Assembly: GCA_020284085.1 (NCBI GenBank)
Contig: JACEVL010000335.1
Span: 1,316,979 to 1,380,978 of the forward strand
Direction: 5' to 3'
Source: Aporrectodea caliginosa
Taxonomy: Eukaryota; Annelida; Clitellata; Crassiclitellata; Lumbricidae
Length of the DNA: 64,000 nt
In this document: piece by piece, positions 31,001 through 43,000 of the stretch
How the letters are laid out: every line of letters starts with the position of its first letter
Position numbering within the stretch: the first letter of the stretch is position 1
The notes under the pieces: model-generated
Seen by the model: the letters and a program-made list of their open reading frames with translations, nothing else
What the model was told of the DNA's origin: nothing
Databases searched by the model: none
Position numbers and translations under genes: made by a program

Positions 31001-34000
31001 CTGTTTGCCTCTTCAACTTCCATCTTGCAACCTTCCTGGTTCATCTGCAGGAAAGAATATCATCATCATCAACATCATCAACACACCAACATCAGTAGCT
31101 TCTGTCACCAGCTGCCAGCATCACCACCATCAAAACCATCATACATCATAATCATCACTATCACCACCAACCGCAAGTGCAATCATTGCCATCGCCACCA
31201 CTCCTATCATGATCACCACTATTATAACCATGATAATCATCAGTATCATCATCATCCCACCAACATCACCACCTCCTGTCACCAGCTGCCACAATCATCA
31301 CCACCAAAACTACAATCACCACAACCAATAACTACGACCACCACCACTATGAAAGTACCGAATTGCTACCTTGGTCTGTTTCAGTTCAGACTCAAGCAGA
31401 GCAATCCGAGCAGCACCAGAAACGGCATTTGTTGCTCCGGAGTCCTTGAAGAGACGCAGCTGCGAATCCTTGGATGACAGCTCCTCCCTAACGATAATTA
31501 AAAACAATTAACATACTCTTCAATGCACTTTTAAATCACTCCACTCTTCAACCAATGTGCTCCTCAGTTTGGTAGAGCTTTGTACACCACAATGAGCATG
31601 ACTGGAGAAGACTATGCAATCTACTGAGGACCACAGGGACTAGTATCGTACAGAAGGATCTGACAGCCGGGAATATTGGCCTTTTTTATGACAGTATGAA
31701 AGAAGACCAAGCAAAAGAACGGCTCTGCACTGCATTGTGGACAAGGCTGCACTTAGCTGAGTTTGACACAAGAAACTCTTCAGTCAGTGTTGTCCTTATC
31801 GTAAGTGCTCTTCAATCAATTGAAACAGTCTTCATTGTGCTTGGGAATATCAACAAGAAACTACTAAGATGCAGTATTAACGCGCACTAGAAAACTGTTG
31901 TTTTGTGCCAAAGCTTTGCCGGGAGCGCCTCTGAGTAGTTATCCTGGACAGGTGCTATATAAATTCAACGAATGAATCAACAAAAGAAAGATCTACATGC
32001 AATTTCTGATTTCTCAAAGCTACTGTGAATATGCCAATATATGAGAGTAGCAAATCTACGTTTAGCATATAGTTTCCAAGGTCTACTTTTAACTTCAGTT
32101 TTCCCCAGTTTTGCCGACTAGGACAATCTACATGAGAATGGCAAGATCACTTTCTAGCTTCTGGATTTTCCCTAAGATACATTTTAGCTTCTGGTTTTCT
32201 CCACCCTCTTCGTCTAGGGCAATCTACCTGAGATTGGCAAGATCTGATTTTAGCTTCTGGTTTTCCCGGAACATCTTTTCCTCCGTCGATTTACTAGCGA
32301 GACGCAGTTTCTTCATCTCCTCATAGAGACGTTCATTCTCCGTCTGGTACCCCGCCATCAGCACATCCTGTTGTCGCATCTCCGCCTCAAGCTGAGTCAG
32401 TTGGTTGCTGGGGACAACGTCCGCCTGCTTCACCTCTGCCAGACGCTTGAGACGTGACTCTGACTCCGATTCAACCTGAGAGGAAAATTTAGAATTGTAA
32501 CAAAGTTAATGATTCAATTAATTCAAAATTTTAAACCCAGAGTTACATATCCCACGGGGAGATGAAACAATGCAGTTTTGTTTGCCCTAGAATGGCTAGT
32601 CTTTGGCTATGTCCAGCTCAACGATAGTTGAATTGATAGAGTGCTCTGCCTCTAACGCAAGGAGTACGGGTTTGAGACTCCACTATGGCAGTTACTATAC
32701 AAGGAACTTGGACAAGTCCTTCAAGCACAGTCGCCTCTGATTAGTATGTACTGTGAGAGGCGCTTTCTAAGTCCATAAATAGAATAGAATAGTATTGCAA
32801 CTGTCCTGGTCTCCTGTGGTGTTCGGAGTCAGCTCTATCTGCATTGTCCGGCATCTAAAGCTCTGCAGTAGCCACAATGCAGTGGGCTATGGAGACACTT
32901 GGCAATTGGATGTAATCCAATCGTCTGCGCCTCAACTCATCCAAACAGGAATTTATATGGCTGGGTAATGGGCAGCAGCTGAGAAAAATAGATTCTCAGG
33001 CAATTGCTGCTGACTTCTCTCACTTTGTCTTCTCTACAGCCGTCTGAAATCTTGGGATTGTTCCTGATCAGGAACTTACCTTTTCTGAACACCTAAATCT
33101 CGTAGGCCACGATTGTTTTGTTTAGTTGCGGCAATTGTGGGTCATTTCCTGTTCACTCTCACCTAGTGCTGCACTTGCCCCTGTTCATGCGTTTGTTTAC
33201 GGTAGAATTGACTACTGCAGTGCCATATATATTGGCCTACTCTTGGGGTGCATTGGGCAGCTTGAGCACAATGTGAGTACAGTGGAATTTCAAATTTTAA
33301 TCACGTCTCACATTTTTGGCGTGAAGTGCTCCATTGGCTGCCTGTTTCCAAGCGCACTGAATTTAGGATATCAGTCTGGGTCAGGCGGTGCCAGCTAGGA
33401 AATGCCACTGGCTACTAACAGGAGCTCTGTTGCCCACTTCGGGTCTGGCTGGTCGTTGAAATCTCTGCTCTCAATCTTGAGGTTAACTTGTTCCTTTGGC
33501 GCACACATTCTAAGATGCATTGTCGTACCTTTGACCACGTGGAATAACCTTCCTTCAGATCTGCATATCATTTTAGCTAGAAACTCTGCATACACCTTTT
33601 ACAAGCATCTGAAAAATGTTCTTTATCGCCAGAGTTGAGCTGGGAGTACCTCTGAGTACAGTGAGTAGGTATCTTGGAGAAGCACTATATAAGTGCTCTG
33701 AATGAATGAATGAATGAATGAATAAATGTCTCACAAGAACTTGAACCTTTGAGTTCTGTGCACTGACCTTAGCTGAAAGGGCGAAATTCTCCTGCTGAAG
33801 TTTGAAAATTTTCTGGTCATAATCGCTCTTCAGCTGTTCCATTTTGCCTGCATACTCCCTCTCCATTGCCGTCATCGCGGCTGAAATGTTAACACCATTA
33901 TGATTCTGTACAGTTTTTGTTTACCAGCACATACTGTGCAACATGGTAGCTAATTGGTTTGACAGCCTGCCCTGTAAAGCAGAGTGCGAAGGTTCGAGTC

Positions 34001-37000
34001 TTCTCCTCTGAGACAGTTACTGTATAGGGACCTTAAGCAAGTCCTTCAAGCAAAGTTCCACAGTGCTATGAACTGATAAGTAAGTATTAGATCATGGCAC
34101 TTGATAAACACAAAATAATATCAATTATATTAATATAATAATTTTCTAGCAATTAAATACTCTGAGAAATTTTAAAGCCCTTCACACACAATTCCTCAGT
34201 ACCTTCAGTTGATGCTCTCTCATTACCAGTGGTGCTTAATGAACTACAAAAGTAACAATAAGAAGGATACCTTTCTAGTGATTTAAATTTAAATTCTGAG
34301 AAATTTAAAGTTTTACAGTTACCCTGAAGTTTGGCAACGCGTGTGACCTCATTCTTGTATCGTTCGTTCCAGAACCTCACTTCTTCCTCCTGTCCCTTCA
34401 TCGATGATGACATCATTGGTTTATCTGTTGAACTGATGACCATCTGAAACAAAATGCTGATGATGTCATCATCTGACAATTTTAAACTAAGGTATGTCCT
34501 ATTAATGGAACCTGTCTTCCTTTTGAAGTTTTGCCTTTGTCACTTTACAGTAATTTTACTGCACTGAATGCACACGAATTATTGTTAAGCATTTAATAAG
34601 TGCCACTATCGAACGATTCAGCATCCTCAAATCGATGGTGCTGAGAAATTTGAGTGAAGGACTTGCTCGAGGTTTCTAAGTAGTAATCGTCTCAAAGGAT
34701 TAGGCTCAAACCTGTGCTCTTCACGTTACAAGGCAAGCGCTCTAACCAGTGGGTTACCATGTCTCAGTCTCCTTGCTGAAGTGCAGGGAAATATCAAATG
34801 CAGTTGTATTGTATCGTATTGTAAATCTGTGATCACAATTACCATAAAATTACTTTGTAATGATTGACTGGCAATGACTGCTTGGCAATTATCGAATGGC
34901 AACTAGCACTGCAGAAGTCCACACAACATAATTATGATTAGAAGAGATATAGATCAGAGTAAATACACAAAGGAACAGGAAGTGATTGATCGATTGACTG
35001 ATTAGAATCCTACTTACATCGGTTATTGATTTCTTTTGTGAGAAAGGTGATGCATCGGCAGCGTCTATGGACAGCTGGTTCCCCGCTAAGATTCTACTGC
35101 TATCAGTTAAGGTACCAGTCCGCATATTTGGACTTTGCTGAGTCGCAACAGCCTTTGATCCTGGTTTACCTGTCACACAAAATAACACTAGAACACCTTA
35201 GCAAAGGCTGAACTTAGAGGATCACAGAAAATTGACGAGGTTTCATGTGATGCAAAAGAAAAGGTTTCAGCACACTGATCTTCTGAGCAACGATTTGACT
35301 GTGGCTTGATTTTGGTGTACCATCGGTAGATAATTTGTGTATCAGACATCACAATAATAGAACTGCTAATTACAATTAACCATTCATTCCCAGAAATTCG
35401 TTAATTACAAATGAGTGACAGAGAAATTTATTGGTGAAGCTTCTGACTGCACTGCAGAGTGTGCTGGTTCAAGTCCTTAGGCTAACACTGTTTATGGACT
35501 TAAGAAAGTCAATACAAAATTGCTTAGCAACAGTAACTGATTTTGTACAATTAGACAGTGATTCTAAATAAAACTAAAAATCATAAATAAAATATTATCT
35601 CACTTTTAATTAAAATCTCATTATCAGATTCCTTGTATAAAATCTTGCAAGTTAAACTTCTGCCACAAAAACTTTAGTCACTATGGTTATTTAGCAATCT
35701 CTTCTCTGTGCAATAGTCTTAGGTACATGACAGTCTAGTGGTTAGCATACAGAACTATCAACACAGAGGTCAGAAGGATATGAAATCTTTGCTACGGCAG
35801 AAAAAGTTTCAAAACTTGTGCACCCCTTACAAACTCGGAAATAAAATGAGTATGCTAACCATACAGTAGAAACATCAGGCAATGCAGGAAGGAACTGGCT
35901 GTCCACCGACATATGCCCTGGGAAGATCAGACAGCAAGGGAAAGAATTGGCTACTTGCCTTCATATGCCAAGGCTAAGAAAATGAAGTCGCTAAACACTT
36001 CCTATCCATGGTTGCCTCTCAAAATCAAATGTAACAGACTGCCCTTCTCTTAATTCTTCTTTCGTCCCATCAATATTCCACAAATAAATTTCCCACAAGA
36101 AAAATCACCAACCTTTCCGATTTCGAACCTCAGGAGACCAGAGTGACTTTGCAGCCGATATTTTTGACGCTGAAGACCGACTTCCATAACCGGAACTTTT
36201 AACGTTTGTGTATCTTTCTCGTCTTGGACCAACATCAGCCGCACTGTGTGAAGGTCTTGGTAACACTGCTGCAGATCCTGAAATTTAAATGCATTCACAC
36301 TTTGAGTTTTGGTGAAGGAAGACTGGTGAAGAGCCAAAACTCTCAAATCAGGTTTAATCCTGTACAAATATTTGAATGTTAGTAAATTTATCAGTGGATC
36401 ACATAAATTGCTGAGGTAAAGAATAGCTGTAATAACCGTACTATAATCTGACTTACACTGGTCCTACAACAGTCTACCCATGGCTATCAGTAGCAAAACA
36501 CAGGTCGGCTATTGATTTAAATGCACTTGTTTTAATCATTCTGATTATTAAGTGTGTAGCACTCTTGTGCCTTACTTAAAGGTGCTATATAAACTGTCTT
36601 GAATCTTGATACATGCATACATTCGTACATACAGCGAGAGTGTCTGCGTGGGTAAGAACAATAACAGAGAGGTTTGTGTAATTGCCAGATCATCCTATGC
36701 CACAAAAATTCTAAACTAGGGACTTCACATCCATTGAAGAAGTTTCACAATGTTTCACTTGTTCTATTCCGATTCTACCTCATTCAGACAGAACAGAAAT
36801 AGCACAGACAAGTTCAAAATCCCATCGGATTCCAACTGGGTTACTCGATCTTTTATTGCAGTTTAATCTGAAGTCACCATCCCTTGTCACGCAATGTATT
36901 TGTGCATTATGGTAATGGCACTATAGAAATCATGATTATAGATTAGATAAACCTGGATTATGTAATTGGCTGTAATTTATCGCAAGCCACTACCAGCGGT

Positions 37001-40000
37001 AGTTCTCAGGCGTGGGGTTTGACAGTCTTTTGGTTCAAGCGTAACTCAATAACTGCTATTCAGGAATTGCTATTGAAGAAATGAAGAGAAAGAAGATGAC
37101 AAGTTGGATAAGACTTCGCTTGCAACTGACTTTGTTCATCAGTCGATTCTGTGGCTTTAATTGAAGCCTTTGTCGTCGAATTAAACCATGAATCAAGCTG
37201 AAGATTGACAGAAATAACATAAAAGATTAATAAAACATATATGATTAACATAACAAAATTAAGACTTTAAGATTAACATTATGAAAAATGTAATCAGCTT
37301 AGATTAAGATTAACAAATCATATACAATTAACAATCCACATAACATTAATATAATACAAAAGATTAACAACAAATAAGGAATAGCAACACAACCGAATAG
37401 ATTGACATAAAATATAAGATTAACAAACACATTACGATTAACATATTCAGTAAGATTAGCATATTAGATAAAATAACAACATAGACAATCTGTAAACATT
37501 GCAGCCGGAGAGTTGCTGGTTCGAATCCACCTCAAGTCACCGCGTAGGGACCCTGGGCAAGTCCTTCACTCGCAATTGCTCATGCTCTTCGGCGTGAAAC
37601 TCCGATTCAGTGTCCGTGCTGTAGTCGAGAGCACCTCTGAGTAGAAATCTTGAAGGGCGCTATGACAAGTGCTTGTACATACATAACACATCGGAAAGAA
37701 TAATTCAGCACACTAGATTAACACAACACATAAGACTAACACAATGCATAAGATTTTAAAAAACACAACACATCAGCAGAGAAGAACAATTAACATCATT
37801 TAACAGCGTGTATGTATGTGTGAGTGGTCATCATACATATAGAACTGGGTGGGGGGTGTATATCTTAAATTAATTACCAGCTTCAAAAGGAGCTAAAAAT
37901 TTGTCATTTACCTCATCTGCAGGTGAGGCATTTTCTGATGACTTGCTCTGACTTATCTCTGAAAAGAAACAAAAACAAATTAATCAGTTAGTCAGTAAGT
38001 AAGCAAGTCAGTCATCAGTCATTCAGCCAAACCGTCAGTCATTCAAGCAGCCAGTCACAGTCATTCAGCCAGTCAGTCATTCAGCCAAACAGTCAGTCAT
38101 TCAGCCAAACAGTCAGTCATTCAGCCAAACAGTCAGTCATTCAGCCAAACAGTCGGTCATTCAGCCAAACAGTCAGTCATTCAGCCAAACAGTCAGTCAT
38201 TCAGCCAGCCAGCCAACTGGACATAACTAAACCCTGGTAATTATTATAAGACCTTGTGCTTCATCGTTGAATCGGACGGAGGGTGGCTGGAGAAAGTGAG
38301 GGACATCACCACCACCTGGATGCCTCAGAGGACGCTTCGACGGCTGGAAACGAAACGCTGTATCGTCTGCACATCAACAAATGAAGTTTATTGTGTTATT
38401 TACTGTCGTATAATAGGATCAGTAACTAATCTCAGGCAATAATAGTCAAATTGTACGCATATATATCTAGACATCTACAGGTCATATACAGCCTTTGAAG
38501 CATGCCAGAGACTTATTTTTACACACTTCTATATAAAACAAAATCTGATATAACGTGATTGAGGACAAAAGGAATTCAACCATTGCTACCATTATTAATT
38601 AATTAAATTTGCAATGTGCACATGATCACACGGAAATGTGAATCTGAGGCAAGGAAAAGGAAACACTTTACAAGACAACCTCACTATAAGGCATGTCATC
38701 ATACATGCGTGGGGCGCGGTGGTGTAGGGGTATGTTCGGTGCCTTGCAGCCGGAGGGTTGCGGGTTCGAATCCACCTCAAGCCGTCGCGTATGGACCCTG
38801 GGCAAGTCCTTCACTCGCAATTGCTCAAGCGCTTCGGCGTGAAACTCCGATTCAGTGTACGCGCAGTAGTCGGGAGCGCCTCTGAGTAGAAATCTTGAAG
38901 GGGCGCTATAACAAGTGCTCATACATACATACATACATACGTAACAAGTTTCTGCTATGCCATACAAAAGCTCCAGCCTACATAGTGTTGAGTAATGATT
39001 TCAGGAATTAAATGTAATAAAATAACGTAGCATAACTGCAAAATCGTACTGGAATTGGGTTGAAACCCAGCGGCCCGGTTCAGTTCTGATAAGCTCATCT
39101 TCTCCTGTCCCTCTATCATCGCACTGGTTCCACCGATGGTCGTAGCCGTCGACTCCTTGTTACGAGTGTCGGCGAGTTCGCCGAGTGCAGACGTCTCCTC
39201 GAGTGTGAAGTTGTTGCTCGACCCAAACGTCTCAAGACCACCGACTTTGCGCAACGCTTTCTGCAAATCCTCCATGTCATGACCCGTATCGGTGTAACCT
39301 GTAAGAAGTCAGTCACAATGTTACAGTACTAACACTTTTACATATTTAGCTACAACAGTAATAAAGACTCAATGTAAAACATTTATGTATTAAATGGTTC
39401 GATCGATCGCTATTAACCTAGAGGGTATGAATCTGTGTAGAGACCTTGAGCAAGTCCTTCAATCACAATTCCCTTGCATCTCATATTCAGATTTACTGAA
39501 TTTTGAATACTACTACTAATAACAATAAATTATAATTACAATAATAATTAAAATAATAATATAGTAGTATTATTATCAGGCGCCCTTGTAACAGCATGGC
39601 CGTGTTACGGCGCCATATAAATTGTTGTAATTATTATTATTAGTAGTAGTAGTAACACCTGCATCAGAAGATCATCCTAAATACCTGTAACAGTTTTTCC
39701 TGTAATTCCTTTTGTTGTAGTGTCCTCTGTTATCCGATCATCTTCCTCTTCTTCGTCATAGTCATCAACAGTCACCACAGGTCCGGCAGAAAGGATCGAT
39801 GCAGCAAACCGAGGATGCCTGGAGTTCTGTATGCTTCCATCCACATCATCCGAATCGTCACGCCTCGCCGTGCGCTCTCCAGTGCCCTCTTCGATTGTAT
39901 GCATCATGGGTGCATCCTGGGATGTCTGCGGCTTCTTTTCCAATGTTGAATCCAGCGAATCGATCAAGGCAACTGAGAAGAAAAAGAATATGCAGTCAAA

Positions 40001-43000
40001 TATGGGTTGTATCATCATCATTATCGCAATTGACATCATAATCATTGTCATCATGAACATCATCATTATGCAATATTCATTCACATCACTTTCTGCCACA
40101 TCACCATTTCCTACATTTCCCGTTAGAGCGTCGTTTGCTACATCACTATCATCATCAACATTATCAATTACTATAGGCAAAGTTTAGTCATTGTCATCAT
40201 CACTGCAATTGACATAATCATTGTCATCATCAACATAATCATTGCAACTTATGCAAAATTCATTCAAATCACTTTCTGCCACATCACCATTTCCTACATG
40301 ATCATCGTCATCACCATCATTGTTAGGTATCACCATCATCATTTAAACAGACCTGCCACCTTTGCCCTCAAATCAAAACAAAAGCCACGCATATAACAAA
40401 CCTTGCGACAGCATGCTCACTGGTTTCTCACTTGACTTTTCCTAAAACAAGGCATTACAAGTCATCCTGTTATTACAAGTCATCCTGTTTACAATTACAC
40501 CATTTCCAATTACAATTACATCATCTATAATTACAATTTCACCATTTACAAATATAAAATTATGATTACAACATTTATAATTATGATTACAACATCTAAA
40601 ATTATGATTACATCATTTACAGATTGCCTGTTCTGTCGCTTCTAGCTCAACATGCATTCTCCGCTTACCTTAATCCACATCTGTTTCAATTTCAAAACAT
40701 GTGTGAATCAAGGTAAGCGGAGCAAAAGTAAGCGGAGAAAAACTAGAGAAGAAAAAATGCTAGAAAACCAAGCAGGCAGAGCTTCTGAGAGATTCCAAAA
40801 AGCCACATCTGAATACTTTTATAGATACCCAACATTCGAACAGCTGTGTTGAGCAGCAGATGGGAGCCTCTTTGCTGCTGTCCTGGTGAATCAGGGCCAT
40901 GTGCTGAACCTGCTCCTTCCTCTGTAAGGGGAAGGAGCAGGGCATACTCCCTATGCCGGGTAAGCCCACATGACTGAATTGTTCCCCGGGCGGAAAACAT
41001 TTAACGTGAAAACGTTCTTAATAGTTGGATTAATACAAAAATTACTTACTTACTTGGATATCTGACCAGTTAAGTTAGAAAGCCTTGTATGCAGACGTTC
41101 GGCAGAATCGGAAATGTTTAATGTATACAAAGAGGTACATGCATGTTGGACCCGTCAAGATATGAGCAACCAAAACCGAATTTAAAGTAAACTTTACCCA
41201 GTCAAAGTCTTTTCTAGAAGGATAAATAATGAAGTAAGGTACCTGGTTTACCACAGAACTCTTATCTGCCTCATCATCGTCATCATCATCATCATCATCG
41301 TCATCATCATCATCACTTGCATTGTTGCCATGGTCACTGGGTTGTTTGTCTGAAAGCCAAGCAAAACAAATAACATAAATGAATAATATTTAATCAGAGC
41401 TATGCAAACTTAAGTTAAAGTTAAGTATTTTTATTTTAAAGTGACAAAAACATGAATGAATGTCTCAAACATACATACATACACACACACATATATACTA
41501 TACTGATTGAATAAACACTAACTGTTTGATGGAGCTGGAGCTCTGAACAGGGTACCAGTGTTGCTAGTATCGAGATCGCGGTTGAGTCTACTATAGTCAG
41601 GAACGTTTGACAAATTTTTCTCAATTTCCTAAAATGTTTATTACTTCAGTTAATCAGTAATGATGAAAAGTAGTGCCTAAACAACTAATAAAACATGTAC
41701 ATGTACCTTAATTGCATAACATAGATAGTTACCAACTTGATACAAAGGAAATAAAATAAAAAACTATAAAAATATGAAACAAGAAATGTAAAAATGTAAA
41801 ATATAAAATGTAATGTGCAAAATATAACTAATATTTATGATGGAATCAAAGCATGGTCAAAATATTCGTACCAACAGTATAATTAAAATTATTTTAAATA
41901 AAGATTTCTTTATCCTACACTTTAGGATCACTGGGTGGATTTAAAATAAACAAGATAAAATCAACTAGATCAATCAATCGTTTATAGACATACCACAAAC
42001 AAACAGTTGCAAGCTTAATGAATCAAACATTGTTGTAGTCAATAAGTCAGCTGAAAAAGGGTCATAGTGACCCGCTAAGAATACGGCTGGCTTACTTACA
42101 AATATATCCAATTTGCTTGAATCAGTGTACTCAAACAAAGGTTATACAAAAGATATATGATGAGTGAAACAATTACTCTAATGGTTTAACTATACAAGCA
42201 TAATCTCCAGGGCTTGCATAGTCGATACTGAAAACTGTACCCCAATGAGTATAATATCTACATCATACAACTTGATCACAAAACTTCTATTGATCAGACT
42301 TAGATAACCTTCTGCTAGTAGGTGCTCACTTTTTCCTAAATATATAGGAGGATAATTTCTTTAAACCTCTCAGGCACGTAAGATAAAATCAATAAGAGAA
42401 AATCAACAAGCATTTGATAAAAGCACTGTGCGAAGCGCCAACTTAAGAGAGTTCAGGTTATAACAAATTTAGCCTACATTTGCCTACATACAATATATTT
42501 TAGTTACCTTGCAAGGTTCTAAAAATGGGCTACATGAAACAACAGTCACAGGAGCATCCATAAATAACCAGTCAGAGAAGCATCCAAATGGATTGATCAA
42601 CAAAATACACTAAAGAAAATCAATGCACCTTAAAGAATTTCTCCTTATCAGCCAATTCCTCTAGAGTATCTCGACCTGGGTGTAAAGACGACTTCCCATT
42701 CTCTAAAAGAAAAATACATGGCTTCACCTTAATAATATAATCTATATGACACAGACAAAAATAACACTCTTAAAATACAGGACCCGCTCCAAGCAGCCCA
42801 ATCTCCCAGCCAGCATTCATATAGCACTGCTTCAAATATAATAAAAGGCGCCAACAGCACCAGCCTTAATGATGTTAAACCTAGTGTCAACAGGTGATGT
42901 GCTTTACAGCCTGAAGTGCATAGTGGCCTCGCCATCCAGCAAGCAAAAGGAGAAAATATTTTTCAACTAATAAATTTGTGTTAAATACCCATACTGGTAC

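Noticed and set aside
30752..31477. 241-codon open frame on the plus strand
   Set aside because: It is produced by CAT/CAC low-complexity repeats and reads antisense through CEP162 exons 18 and 19.
38709..38790. Functional tRNA gene at a SINE head
   Set aside because: A and B box words are present, but the cloverleaf cannot be completed and the same sequence recurs with a SINE body and tail elsewhere.
39677..40180. 167-codon single-exon gene on the minus strand
   Set aside because: Its upstream part is intronic ATG/ATC repeat; only 39685-39972 is a real exon (CEP162 exon 9) with a clear acceptor.
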